Notes under the pieces: generated by a model | What the model saw: only the letters and a program-made list of their open reading frames with translations | Told to the model about the DNA's origin: nothing | The model's database searches: none | Made by a program: the position numbers and the translations under genes | From: AP-15 sp963787425 | GTDB taxonomy: Bacteria > Pseudomonadota > Alphaproteobacteria > ATCC43930 > CGMCC-115725 | Direction of reading: 5' to 3' | NCBI GenBank assembly: GCA_963787425.1 | Contig: CAWBCV010000015.1 | Coordinates: 115,431-179,430 of the forward strand | DNA length: 64,000 nucleotides | Shown: one piece after another, positions 54,852-64,000 of the stretch | Position numbering within the stretch: the stretch's first letter is position 1 | Layout: every line of letters starts with the position of its first letter

Positions 54852-56399
54852 TCACGGCGCGGTTCCGATCCGGCTATCCTCGACAAAGCGCTCCGTCGCC
54901 ATATCGATTGCCCGACTCTTGCGTCCCCGCGGGGCATGGATATAGAGCGCCGCGCCGCCCTGGCGATGCTCGCCGGCGGCCTGCGGCGGCAAGGGAATCT
55001 CGTAGACCACGGGTGCGGCATGATCGGCGAGCAGCAGCTCTGGCCGATAGACGCTGTTGAGGCTGAACAAGCTCTTGACGAAATTGGTTTGCCCCCGGAG
55101 CAGCAGGCGGGCGGCGATCCCTGACGCGTCCCACAGCTGGCGCCAGTCGAGATGCCTGCGGTAGATCGCCCGCTGCGTCGTCACCAGCTCGCGGTAGAAC
55201 TCGGCAAGCGGCAGGCGCGTCGGCAAAACCGCGTGCTGGATGTCGAACAAGCGGTAATCGCGGGTGTCCAGCCGGCGGCCGTCGGTGATCCAGCTCTCGG
55301 TCCCGGGATAGGGAGTGTTGACGCTGATATTGATGACGTCGGGCATCTCCAGGCACCATTCGCGCACGATCCTGAAACGCTCATGGTCCCAATCAGGGTC
55401 GGCGATCAGGTTGATTGCGACATTGACGCCGAGCGAGCGGGCGAATTCGACCGCCTCGAAATTCCGGCCGAGCGAGACGCGCTTGCGGTATTTCCGCAGT
55501 CCCTCCTCGTCGATCGCCTCGAGGCCGAGAAACATGGTTTTAAGCCCGAGCCGCTGCCAAAGGCGGAACGCCTCCTTGTTGCGCAGCAGGACATCTCCCC
55601 GGGTCTCGAGGTAATAGCGCTTGCGGATGCCGGCGCGCGCGACCGCCTCGCCGATCTCCATCCCGTGCCGCTCGTGGACGAACGCGACGTCGTCGACGAT
55701 GAAGACACCGGGTTCGCGGATCGACCGCAAATCCTCGACCACCCGCTGCGGGCTCACCAGCCGATAGCTGCGACCATAAAACGTCCAGGCGCTGCAGAAT
55801 GAGCAATCCCACGGGCAGCCGCGCGAGAATTCGATCGATGCGCAAGGGTCGAGCGTGCCGAGGAAATATTTCCGACGGTGACGCAGCAGGTCGCGCGCCG
55901 GCATCAACTCGTCGAGCGAGTGCGCAAAGCTCGGCGGTGGGCCCTCTCCCGCTGCGCTCACCGCACCGGGTACGGAGGCGATGGCGTTTCCGGCCTCGAT
56001 TGCGGCAAGCAGAAGCGGCATGCCGGCCTCGCCCTCGCCCTTGAGCACACAATCGATGGCGCCTGCCCCGTGCTCGATGATCGCGCCCGCCGTAAAGGAA
56101 GCGCTGTGGCCGCCGACGCAAACAAAAATTTCCGGGAACCGCGCCTTGGTTGCCTTGGCGAGATCGACGATCTCGGGCACGTTCGCCAGGTAATTGCACG
56201 AAAACGCGATGGCGTCGGGCCGCCAGCGCTGCAGCAAACGGAAATAGGCCCGATGGTCCTCGACCTGGAGATCGATGAGCCGGACCTCGTGCCCGGCCCG
56301 GCGCAGCGACTGCGCGACGAGCTCGAGCCCGAGCGGCTCGAGCCGCAAAAAAATTTTTGTGTACATCAGGGGTCCGGGGTGGACGCCGAGCAGCCGCAC
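54852..56399 (-). CDS. hpnR: Hopanoid C-3 methylase (HpnR), B12-binding radical SAM
   Basis: 515-aa B12-binding radical SAM methylase. The N-terminus 'VRLLGVHPGPLMYTKIF' and the cobalamin-binding region (about 25-140) precede the radical SAM CxxxCxxC: Cys195, Cys199, Cys202 in 'RGCPWDCSFCSAWTF'. The whole chain closely follows HpnR as I remember it, including 'ISVNTPYPGTESW' and 'LFDIQHAVLPTRLPLAEFY'. It should add a methyl to C-3 of hopanoids. GTG 56399 is the start because AGGAGGG lies 8 bases upstream; the ATG at 56423 has none. Confidence 0.87.
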   Translation of the reverse strand: MRLLGVHPGPLMYTKIFLRLEPLGLELVAQSLRRAGHEVRLIDLQVEDHRAYFRLLQRWRPDAIAFSCNYLANVPEIVDLAKATKARFPEIFVCVGGHSASFTAGAIIEHGAGAIDCVLKGEGEAGMPLLLAAIEAGNAIASVPGAVSAAGEGPPPSFAHSLDELMPARDLLRHRRKYFLGTLDPCASIEFSRGCPWDCSFCSAWTFYGRSYRLVSPQRVVEDLRSIREPGVFIVDDVAFVHERHGMEIGEAVARAGIRKRYYLETRGDVLLRNKEAFRLWQRLGLKTMFLGLEAIDEEGLRKYRKRVSLGRNFEAVEFARSLGVNVAINLIADPDWDHERFRIVREWCLEMPDVINISVNTPYPGTESWITDGRRLDTRDYRLFDIQHAVLPTRLPLAEFYRELVTTQRAIYRRHLDWRQLWDASGIAARLLLRGQTNFVKSLFSLNSVYRPELLLADHAAPVVYEIPLPPQAAGEHRQGGAALYIHAPRGRKSRAIDMATERFVEDSRIGTAP

Positions 56400-56520
56400 G
56401 GGAGATCCCTCCTGGCAATTCACCCGTCTGAGCCCGAACCCGCCGAGCGCAGCGCGGTTCCACCGCCTACCATAATTAGAGTATCGCTGGTGTGAAAACG
56501 CTCATTCTGAGAGATGCTCG

Positions 56521-57295
56521 ATGACGCAGGATTGGACAAAACTCGCCGCCGACCTGGAGCGCCTGTTGAAGCTGCGGGCGATCCCGTTTGGCATGAAGCT
56601 GTTCGAGAACCGCGACGAGATAGAGGCGATCCCGAGGATCCGCCGGCCGAAATCGGTGCACACGCTAGATCAGGTCGTCGCCCAAGCCGCCCGCCTCGGC
56701 TGGACGGTCGGGATCACCAGCGACGATCTCGTCGGAGCCCAATGCCGGGCGGTGGTCGGGCTCGGCCTCGCAAAGGACGAGAAATGGCGTTCCGGCGAGC
56801 ACATGGTCGGGGTCTGGTACAGCGCGCCCGAGGACGCGCGAGCACATCAGGGCGCCATGGAATGCGTGCCTGACGGCCGCTACGAAGCGCTCGCAGTGGC
56901 GCCGCTGGCGAGCGGGCGGCTCGACCCGCCGGACATCGCGCTGTTCTACGCGACGCCAGGCGCGATGATCTACTTCATCAACGGCCTGCAGTGGTCGGGC
57001 TATAAGCGTTTCGACTGGAGCATCGTCGGCGAGTTCGGCTTGCGCCAATTCCTGGGGGCGGGCACTCAAGACGCGTCAGCCGAGCCTGTCGATACCGTGT
57101 TTTGCCGAACGCCGTTACGGCGGCGTGCTCGACGACGAAATGCTGATGGCGTTACCGGTCGACGATATCGTCAAGGCGATCGCCGGTATGGAGGCGCTCG
57201 CCAAAAACGGGTTGCGCTATCCCTTCCCGCAATACGGCATCCAACAGGACGTCCGCGCCGGCATGGCGGTCAGCTACGCCGGCCGAGGAGCCTGA
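56521..57295 (+). CDS. DUF169-family protein, one-base frameshift at about 57040
   Basis: About 257-aa DUF169-type protein of unknown function. N-terminal 'LLKLRAIPFGMKLFENRDEIEAIPRI' and 'AARLGWTVGITSDDLVGAQCRAVVGLG' are in frame from ATG 56521. After 'VGEFG' (about 57036) the frame changes. Removing one T at 57040-57041 gives 'CANSWGRALKTRQPSLSIPC', 'FAERRYGGVLDDEMLMAL' and 'GLRYPFPQYGI' and a stop at 57295. The corrected protein has normal DUF169 ends. Some relatives are near molybdenum or iron-sulfur enzymes, but none is close here. Confidence 0.78.
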
Positions 57296-57319
57296 CGCTC
57301 ACCTTACTGCCGCGCCGCT

Positions 57320-57778
57320 TTAAGCTGCCGCCGCCGCTCGGTGAGTGCCTCGGCCCTTGTTAGCGGATAGGCCGGGCGCTCTTCGCGACCTCGGCTTGGT
57401 CTTGGATTGCCCTTTCACGGAGGTGAGATCGCCAAGCGACACGAGGCCAATAAGGCGTTTATCGCTGCTCACCACGGGCAGGTGGCGGACCCACCAACCC
57501 CGCATCTTTTCCGACACCTCCTCGACGCTCTCACTTTCGAAACAATACAGCACGTCGCAGGACATCGTCTGGCCTACGGTGGTCTTTCCGGGGTCCAAGC
57601 CCTCAGCCGCAACTTGCATCGCAATATCATGGCCGGTGATCGTCCCGATCAAGCGATTGTCTTCGCCGACCGGGAGCGCTCCTGAATCGAGGTCCGCCAT
57701 CAGACGCGCCGCGGTGCTCAGAGTGTCGCTTGGGCTTACCGTGTCGAGGTCTGGCGTCATCACGTCGGCGATTTTCAT
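57320..57778 (-). CDS. CBS-domain protein
   Basis: 152-aa protein of two CBS domains: 'MKIADVMTPDLDTVSPSDTLSTAARLMADLDSGALPVGEDNRLIGTITGHDIAMQVAAEGL' (1-61) and 'TVGQTMSCDVLYCFESESVEEVSEKMRGWWVRHLPVVSSDKRLIGLVSLGDL' (about 66-117). The C-terminus is basic ('KTKPRSRRAPGLSANKGRG'). CBS pairs bind adenosyl ligands. The partner enzyme is unknown. It is downstream of the NCS1 gene on the same strand. Confidence 0.85.
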   Translation of the reverse strand: MKIADVMTPDLDTVSPSDTLSTAARLMADLDSGALPVGEDNRLIGTITGHDIAMQVAAEGLDPGKTTVGQTMSCDVLYCFESESVEEVSEKMRGWWVRHLPVVSSDKRLIGLVSLGDLTSVKGQSKTKPRSRRAPGLSANKGRGTHRAAAAA

Positions 57779-57881
57779 ACCACCCTCCCGTCACCTCCGT
57801 CGGAGGCTAGCTACAATCCTCTAACGGTTTGTTAACGATCACCGTTCCCGCTCGCGGAGAGGGGGTAGTGGTCCGGCGCGT

Positions 57882-57903
57882 CCCTCCCGTCGTGACGGGA
57901 GGG
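57882..57903. terminator. Hairpin between the NCS1 transporter and CBS genes
   Basis: CCCTCCCGTC (57882-57891) and GACGGGAGGG (57894-57903) form a perfect inverted repeat with almost no loop. It lies 26 bp beyond the stop of the NCS1 gene (57929) on the minus strand. No U-tract follows, so it may act as a transcript-end stabiliser or a factor-dependent terminator. Confidence 0.45.
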
Positions 57904-57928
57904 TCATGAGCCAACTCAAGCGATAGCA

Positions 57929-59384
57929 TCAGCGCAGAGCGAGCTCCCAATCGAGATCTTCGACCGGCTCGCGTTGCTCGCCCGGGTGAGATGCTCGGGC
58001 AAGCCAGGTAAAATAGGGCAACAGGAGCTGCATCGTCGCCCAGTAGCCGGCGCCGGTCGCCAGTAATGTGACCAGCACGCGAATCCATTCCGGCGGAATG
58101 ACAAACATGTAGGCGAGAAACCCGAGCGCCGTCCAAATTACCGCAATCGGGTTGACGCCTTTCCAGTACCAGTACGGACCCTCGGTCTCGAACAATGCGA
58201 CGAGGTCGATACGCATCCGCTTGACCAGGAGATAATCGGCGATCAGCACCCCGGCAATCGGTGAGAAGACATTCCCCAAAATCCCGACGTAAGTCGTGTA
58301 GCCGCTCGCGACGTCCGGGATCGCGGAAAGTATGATGCCGAGCACGCTGATGACCAAGGTGGTCCAGAACCGGCCGAGCCGCTCGAAGATGTTCGATAGC
58401 GACAACCCGCCCGTATAAAGGTTGAGAACATTGATCGTCCAATTGTCCAGCGCGATCACGATCAGGAACAGCAGCAAGACGAACCAGCTGGTGGTGAGCT
58501 TGGACGCGACCTCGAACACATTGGGTGTCTTGCCGAGCGTGGCCGCCGCCCCGTAGGCACCGAGGCAGGCGGCAAAGCAGCCGCCGCCGACTTTCCCGAG
58601 CAAAGTGCCCCACCACATGTCGGTGCGGGAACGCGTGTAGCGGCAAAAATCGGCCGAGTCGGTGACCATCGTCAACGACCCCGCGGCGACAACGTTCATC
58701 CAGGTGACGAAGAGGAGCCAGCCGGCTTCGGGTTTCCCGGCGTAGTGAAACACCTGGGAGGGCGCGTAATTGGGATCGCTGTGCGTCCCCAACAGCACCA
58801 GAACAAACGACAGGATCAGAAATCTTGAAGGGAAGTGCAATTCGGGAGAGATGCTTTAGCAAATCGTAGCCGATGATCGCGACGATCGCCTGCAGAACGG
58901 CAAAAATGACGCTGACCATGACCAGCGAATGCGCCGTTCCGGTCCACCGATCGAGGATCGCCACGACAGCAAGCGAGCCTGCGACAGTCTGGTAGGCGAA
59001 CCAATAGGTCGAGGCGATCGTGCGCAGGAACGAGGGGACCCATTTGGCTCCGCGCAAGCCATAGACCATGCGCATCGAGACTTGCCCCGGCAATCCGTAA
59101 TCGACCCCGACGGTTGCGGTGATGGTGTAGGCAATCGTCGCCAGCAGCACTCCTGCGGTTATCGCCCCAACCGCGCCCCAGAACGACAAACCCGAAACCA
59201 CGGCCATGCCGCCGACCAGCATCGATCCGGGATTGAGCGCAAACCCGAAAATGATCGCGAATATGTCGTGCCATCGCACCGTCTTCAGCTCCGGCGGGAC
59301 CGGCTCAATGCCGAATTGCTCGACTCCCTTGGGCTGATGATACCGCTTGCGGATCTTTTCCTCGATTTCCGCGACCGAATGCAT
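57929..59384 (-). CDS. NCS1-family nucleobase transporter, frameshift near 58820-58830
   Basis: About 485-aa cytosine/purine/hydantoin-type permease in two frames. The first half from ATG 59384 has 'WHDIFAIIFGFALNPGSMLVGGMAV' and 'YGLRGAKWVPSFLRTIASTYWFAYQT' (family blocks). After 'HLSRIALPFK' (about 58820) the frame changes and continues 'LILSFVLVLLG', 'DFCRYTRSRTD' and 'NWTINVLNLYTGGLSL'. A single-base indel at 58820-58830 restores one protein. ATG 59384 follows GAGGAGAACAGC. The 150-bp upstream gap is AT-rich and likely holds its promoter. Confidence 0.85.
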
Positions 59385-59537
59385 TGCTGTTCTCCTCGGA
59401 GCTATCGAACAGCAATTCTCAGCAATAACCATGCCATCAATAATTTTGCTTAAACAACAGGCAATCTGCTCAGTGAAAAGTCAGGTCTGGTACTATACTT
59501 ACGATTATTTTATATTGGCCGTCTGAAATTAAGACCC

Positions 59538-60467
59538 TTAGGGCTCAAATCGAGGCAGTCTGGATGGGATTCCCGCTATATTTTGCTTCAGCGGCGTTAT
59601 GGCCCCGATGTCACCGGCCAAAGTGGTGCGGCGCACGTCGCGCACTTCGGTGCGGTCGAAGCGGCGGGCGCGGTGCATCGTCGCGCGGTTGTCCCACATG
59701 ACGAGGTCGTGGGGCCGCCATGAGTGCGAATAGACGAACGCGGGCGCTGTCGCATGCTCGGTCAGGTCGCGCAGGAACATGCGCCCTTCGGGGATCGTCC
59801 AGCCGACGATCGCGCCGGCGTGCGAGGAGAGGAACAGTGATTTGCGGCCGGTTGCCGGATGAGTCCGCACCAGCCGCTGCCGCACCGGCCGGAACGCCGC
59901 GATTTCCTCCGCCGTCAGATCGGTGAACCCGATTGCTTCGCGCGAATAGATCAGCGAGTGCTCGCAGACGAGGTCCTCGATCTCGGCTTTGGTGCGATGA
60001 TCCAGCGCGTCATAGGCGGCGCGCATATCGGCGAATTCGGTGTTGGCGCCCCATGAGGGAAGGACCCGCGCGGAGAGCAGCGAGTATTTCGCCGGAACCG
60101 GGCGGAACGAGCTGTCGGAGTGCCACAGCCGGTCGCCCAGCTTGAAGAACCACACCCGATCCTCGTCGGACATGATGTTGCCGTGCTTGTCGAGGTTGGA
60201 AAAATCCGCGATGCCCGGACCGAGCCGTTGGTCCTCGCGTTTTCTGACATGCCCCGGCGTGTTGTAATTTTCGAGCTCCCCGAAATGGCGGGTGAACGCG
60301 ATCTGCTCCTCGTCGGTAAGGTTCTGGTCGCGAAAGATCAGCACGGCATATTCGTTCATGCCCGCCTCGACCGCCTCGATCTCGCCCGGGGTGAGCGGCT
60401 TCCGGCAATCGATACCCGCAACCTCTCCGGCAAAGACCGGGTGGAGTGGACGGATCGATATGGGCAT
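59538..60467 (-). CDS. TauD/TfdA-family Fe(II)/2-oxoglutarate dioxygenase
   Basis: 309-aa alpha-ketoglutarate dioxygenase. The metal motif HxD is in 'LWHSDSSFRPV' (about 113-123). The distal His is in 'MWDNRATMHRARRFDRTEVRDVRRTTLAG' (about 250-278) with the 2-oxoglutarate Arg further along. 'RDQNLTDEEQIAFTRHFGELE' is a typical N-terminal block. Members use taurine, 2,4-D and related acids; the substrate here is unknown. It is just downstream of the NCS1 gene, on the same strand. Confidence 0.88.
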   Translation of the reverse strand: MPISIRPLHPVFAGEVAGIDCRKPLTPGEIEAVEAGMNEYAVLIFRDQNLTDEEQIAFTRHFGELENYNTPGHVRKREDQRLGPGIADFSNLDKHGNIMSDEDRVWFFKLGDRLWHSDSSFRPVPAKYSLLSARVLPSWGANTEFADMRAAYDALDHRTKAEIEDLVCEHSLIYSREAIGFTDLTAEEIAAFRPVRQRLVRTHPATGRKSLFLSSHAGAIVGWTIPEGRMFLRDLTEHATAPAFVYSHSWRPHDLVMWDNRATMHRARRFDRTEVRDVRRTTLAGDIGAITPLKQNIAGIPSRLPRFEP

Positions 60468-60484
60468 CCGTTTGACCTCCCGCT

Positions 60485-60895
60485 TTAGGGTAACTGCTCA
60501 GTTTCCTCCCGCTGCCGCAAAGCCGCGAGCCAACGGCGAAGCAGAGCGGCATGGCCCGCGAGATGCCGTTCGATTTCGGCGCCAATTTCACCGCGGTACA
60601 TATGAACCGCAACATTACGGTCGATGCCGATATCGAAAGCAGCCCGTGCATCCTCGTCCGAGAGCCAGCCAACCCGCCGTGCCGCGCGGATCGTGGCGTT
60701 TGGCGAAGCGACAATGATGCCCTCGCGCTCGCCGAGGAGCTGCTGCGAAGCCTTCCATACCGCTTCGAAAGTGTAGATCAACCTCAGGATTGCGCCGTCG
60801 CGTTCCAAGAGCGAGCGCGTGCTCTTGCCAATCGCCTCGTCCAGCGTCACCAGCGCAGCCTCGGCCTCTGCAATCCGGACATCTACTCCCTCCAC
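60485..60895 (-). CDS. HEPN-type partner of the MNT nucleotidyltransferase (HI0074-like)
   Basis: 136-aa all-alpha protein of the nucleotidyltransferase-substrate-binding (HEPN-like) family. 'EAEAALVTLDEAIGKSTRSLLERDGAILRLIYTFEAVWKASQQLLGEREG' (about 10-59) and 'GWLSDEDARAAFDIGIDRNVAVHMYRGEI' (about 78-106) are the conserved helices; 'RNVAVHMY' is a divergent form of the HEPN RxxxxH (Arg-Asn-Val-Ala-Val-His). GTG 60895 overlaps the MNT stop by 13 bases. It is the presumed toxin or partner of the MNT protein. Confidence 0.85.
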   Translation of the reverse strand: MEGVDVRIAEAEAALVTLDEAIGKSTRSLLERDGAILRLIYTFEAVWKASQQLLGEREGIIVASPNATIRAARRVGWLSDEDARAAFDIGIDRNVAVHMYRGEIGAEIERHLAGHAALLRRWLAALRQREETEQLP

Positions 60896-61188
60896 GGTAT
60901 CCCTTCGCGCAGGATCTCGGCAATCAGGACCGGATCGGCGTTGCGCAGGTCGACCAGATCCACGTCGTAGGGGATCGTACTCTCCTCGAAGTCTGCGTCG
61001 AGCTCCCCAAAGAACCCCGAGGGAAGCTCGTCGCGCGGCAGGATCGCGATGTCGATGTCGCTGTGCTGCCGCGCCTCGCCGCGCGCGCAGGATCCGAACA
61101 GCCATACCGCCGCATCATGCTCGCCGAGCGCATCGAGCACCATACGGCGCAATTCCTCGATCGCCTGTTCGCGAACGGTGTTAACCAC
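60883..61188 (-). CDS. MNT-domain nucleotidyltransferase (antitoxin-like)
   Basis: 101-aa minimal nucleotidyltransferase. The catalytic block 'GSCARGEARQHSDIDIAIL' spans 32-50, with Gly32, Ser33 and Asp44/Asp46; 'YDVDLVDL' near 74-81 supplies the third acidic residue. In MNT/HEPN systems the MNT protein AMPylates the HEPN toxin. GTG 61188 is the chosen start because it precedes the domain by 15 residues. It is 10 bp downstream of the uvrA stop on the same strand. Confidence 0.85.
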   Translation of the reverse strand: MVNTVREQAIEELRRMVLDALGEHDAAVWLFGSCARGEARQHSDIDIAILPRDELPSGFFGELDADFEESTIPYDVDLVDLRNADPVLIAEILREGIPWRE

Positions 61189-61198
61189 GAGGTCGCGC

Positions 61199-64000
61199 TT
61201 ATCCGGCCCGCCGGCGTTGCGCCGGACGGCGGGCGAGGTAAGGGCGCAGGTATTGCCCGGTGTAGCTCGCCTCGCATGACGCGATGTCTTCGGGGGTGCC
61301 GGTGGCAACGATATGGCCGCCGGCGTCGCCGCCTTCTGGGCCGAGATCGATGATCCAGTCGGCGGTCTTGATGACTTCGAGATTGTGCTCGATGACGAGC
61401 ACCGTGTTGCCGGCCTCGACCAGCGCGTGCAGCACGTCGAGGAGCTTGCGCACATCGTCGAAATGCAGCCCGGTCGTCGGCTCGTCGAGGATGTAGAGGG
61501 TGCGGCCGGTGGCGCGCCGCGACAGTTCCTTGGCCAGCTTGACGCGCTGCGCCTCGCCGCCCGAGAGCGTCGTCGCCGGCTGGCCGATATGGATGTAGCC
61601 GAGCCCGACCCGCTGCAAGGTCTGGAGCTTGTCGCGGATCGCCGGCACGGCGCGGAAGAAATCGGCGCCTTCGTCGACCGTCATGTCGAGCACGTCGGCA
61701 ATGCTCTTCGTGCGGAACAGCACTTCGAGGGTCTCGCGGTTGTAGCGCCGGCCCTTGCAGACGTCGCACTGGACATAGACGTCCGGCAGAAAGTGCATCT
61801 CGATCTTGATGACGCCGTCGCCCTGGCAGGCCTCGCAGCGCCCGCCTTTGACGTTGAATGAGAAGCGGCCCGGCAGGTAGCCGCGCGACTTGGCCTCGGG
61901 CAGCCCGGTAAACCAGTCGCGGATCGGCGTGAAGCAGCCGGTATAGGTCGCCGGGTTCGAGCGCGGCGTGCGGCCGATCGGCGACTGGTCGATATCGACG
62001 ATCTTGTCGAGAAACTCGACCCCTTCGAGCCCGCCGAGCGGCGCCGGCTGCTCGCGCGCATTGTTGAGCCGCTTGGCGAGCGCCTTGTACAGGGTCTCGA
62101 CGATCAGGGTCGACTTGCCGCCGCCCGAGACGCCGGTCACGCAACAGAATGTGCCGAGCGGGATCTCGGCGGTGATGCCCTTCAAGATTGTTCCCGCGTC
62201 GCATCGAGAATGCGGAGGATCTGGCCCGGATGGCCGATGCGGCGCATCGGCGGCACCGGGATCTCGCGCTTGCCGGTCAAATATTGGCCGGTGATGCTGT
62301 CTGGGTTGGCCATGATCGCCTCGGGCGTGCCTTCGGCGACGACATGCCCGCCATGGACCCCGGCGCCCGGCCCCATATCGACAACCCAATCGGCGGTGCG
62401 GATCGCTTCCTCGTCATGCTCGACGACGATGACCGTGTTGCCGAGGTCGCGCAGCCGCTGCAGGGTCGCGAGCAGGCGCCCATTATCGCGCTGGTGCAAG
62501 CCGATCGACGGCTCGTCGAGCACATAGAGGACGCCGGTCAGCCCGGAGCCGATCTGCGATGCCAGCCGGATGCGCTGGCTCTCGCCGCCGGAGAGCGTGC
62601 CGGAGGCGCGCGACAAGGTCAGATATTCGAGCCCGACATTCTTCAGAAAGCCGAGACGCTCGTTGATCTCCTTCAAGATGCGCTGGGCGATCTCGCGCTG
62701 GCTCGGGGTCAGCTCGGCGCTGATGCCGGAAAACCAGGTGCCGGCCTCGGCGATCGACATCGCCGCGACCTGGCTGATGTGCTTGCCGGCGATCTTGACG
62801 GCGAGCGCCTCGGGCTTGAGCCGGTCGCCGCCGCAGACCTCGCAGGTTTTCGCGCTCTGGTAGCGCCCGAGCTCCTCCTTGACCCAGGCGCTGTCGGTCT
62901 CGCGAAAGCGCCGCTCCATGTTCGGCAAGACGCCCTCGAACGGCCGGTCGGTGGTGTATTTCCGCAACCCGTCGTCGTAGGTCATCTTGATCGGCTCGCC
63001 GTCGGAGCCGTAGAGGATCGCGCGCCGCATCTTCTCCGGCAGGTCCTGCCACGGCGTGCGCATGCTCTTGCGGAAGTGCCGCGCGATGCTCTCCAAGGTC
63101 TGCGTGTAATATTGCGAACTCGAATGCGACCATGGGCTGACCGCGCCCTCCGCGAGGCTGCGCCTTGGATCGTGCACGACCAGGTCGGGGTCGAAATAGA
63201 GCTTGGTGCCGAGCCCGTCGCAGGCCGGGCAGGCGCCGAACGGGTTGTTGAACGAGAACAGCCGCGGCTCGATCTCAGAGATCGTAAAGCCGGAAACCGG
63301 GCAGGCGAATTTCGCCGAGAAGATCGTCTGTTCGCCGGTATCGGCGTTCTCGGTGATCGCGATGCCGTCGGCCAGTTCGAGCGCGGTCTCGAACGAATCC
63401 GCGAGCCGGTTGCCGAGCTCGCCGTCGACGATGATGCGGTCGACGACGATCTCGATGTCGTGCTTCAGGTTCTTGTTGAGCCCGCGTACCTCGTCGAGCT
63501 CGAGCATCTTGCCGTCGATCTTGACCCGCTGGAAACCGCGCCGCTGCAATTCGGCCAATTCCTTGCGGTACTCGCCCTTGCGCCCGCGCACGATCGGGGC
63601 GAGCAAATAGAGCCGGGTGCCTTGCGGCATCGCCAGCACGCGGTCGACCATTTGCGATACCGTCTGGCTGACGATCGGCAGCCCGGTGGCGGGCGAGTAG
63701 GGGATGCCGACCCGCGCCCACAAGAGCCGCATATAGTCGTAGATCTCGGTGACCGTGCCGACCGTCGAGCGCGGGTTGCGTGAGGTCGTCTTCTGCTCGA
63801 TCGAGATCGCCGGCGACAAGCCCTCGATCGATTCGACCTCGGGCTTCTGCATCAATTCGAGAAACTGCCTGGCATAGGCCGACAGGCTCTCCACATAGCG
63901 ACGCTGTCCCTCGGCATAGATCGTGTCGAAGGCGAGCGACGACTTGCCCGACCCCGACAGCCCGGTGATCACGACGAGGCTGTCGCGCGGCAGCTCGACA
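61199..64000 (-). CDS. uvrA: Excinuclease ABC subunit UvrA (5' end beyond window; two one-base insertions at about 62183-62198)
   Basis: DNA-damage recognition ATPase of nucleotide excision repair. The visible part starts near 'VELPRDSLVVITGLSGSGKS' at the right edge, so only about 20 N-terminal residues are missing. 'QKTTSRNPRSTVGTVTEIYD', zinc-finger Cys blocks ('CPVSGFTISE', 'CPACDGLGT', 'CEVCGGDRL') and 'GTLSGGESQRIRLASQIGSGL' belong to the first half. The second half has 'CCVTGVSGGGKSTLI', 'CEACQGDGVIKIEMHFLPDV' and 'ATTLSGGEAQRVKLAKEL'. Between 'QILRI' and 'KGITAEIPLG' two single extra bases are needed to restore 'GNNLKGITA'. The gene otherwise looks functional, so these may be sequence errors. 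Confidence 0.92.

Overview
The window is 64 kb of high-GC DNA, packed mostly with metabolic genes on both strands. It looks like an alphaproteobacterium, probably a soil or sediment member of the Rhodospirillales/Hyphomicrobiales side. The reasons are the UvrA phosphate-binding loop with three glycines, the hopanoid C-3 methylase HpnR, several LLM flavin oxidoreductases, and many tandem substrate-binding proteins. This placement is inferred from protein style only. No rRNA, tRNA, CRISPR array, IS element or phage module was seen.

Layout. 1-1551: osmoprotectant-type ABC transporter (YehY-like permease cut by the window edge, YehZ-like binding protein). 1.7-13.7 kb: DUF4242 protein, a flavin oxidoreductase with a frameshift, LVIVD-repeat protein, CobW-type GTPase, a broken TPR-sulfotransferase, a GarR-type reductase, methyltransferase, flavoprotein, SDR, serine hydrolase overlapping a second LLM oxidoreductase, RidA and rhodanese. 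13.8-18.0 kb: two tandem secreted phosphoesterase (phospholipase C/acid phosphatase) paralogues. The first lies behind a good candidate Pho box; the second is riddled with frameshifts. 18.0-24.6 kb: CoA-transferase, MBL hydrolase, SMP-30 protein, third LLM oxidoreductase, VOC protein, EF-hand protein, amidohydrolase. 25.2-28.2 kb: a complete nitrate/sulfonate/taurine-type ABC importer with a Tat-exported binding protein and a TGTGA-N6-TCACA palindrome upstream. 29.4-36.2 kb: MetE-like protein, hybrid histidine kinase, ClpP-like protein, divergent MATE/MarR pair, and a Phd/VapC toxin-antitoxin pair.

36.2-44.0 kb is the most unusual part. Full-length lepA is followed by a decayed copy of the tail of a membrane-protein gene, a toxin-like fragment, a DUF6984-like gene and a deleted lepA tail. 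Then come four head-to-tail overlapping ABC substrate-binding genes plus the last codons of a fifth, a second long lepA tail, and finally the intact membrane-protein gene. This looks like an insertion or amplification that duplicated the lepA 3' end and its neighbour.

44-64 kb: class III extradiol dioxygenase, metallophosphoesterase, HAD hydrolase, beta-etherase-like GST, CopD-like membrane protein, two alpha/beta hydrolases, an HpnM/MlaC-like lipid carrier, a BTAD-TolB-TPR regulator, DUF3108 protein, HpnR, DUF169 protein, CBS protein, NCS1 nucleobase transporter, TauD dioxygenase, an MNT/HEPN pair and uvrA (5' end beyond the window).

Several otherwise healthy genes, including uvrA, carry single-base frameshifts, some of them in homopolymer runs. 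Many of these are probably assembly indels, but the clustered or deletion-bearing ones are probably true decay. All functional calls rest on reading the sequence and on memory of families; no database search was run.
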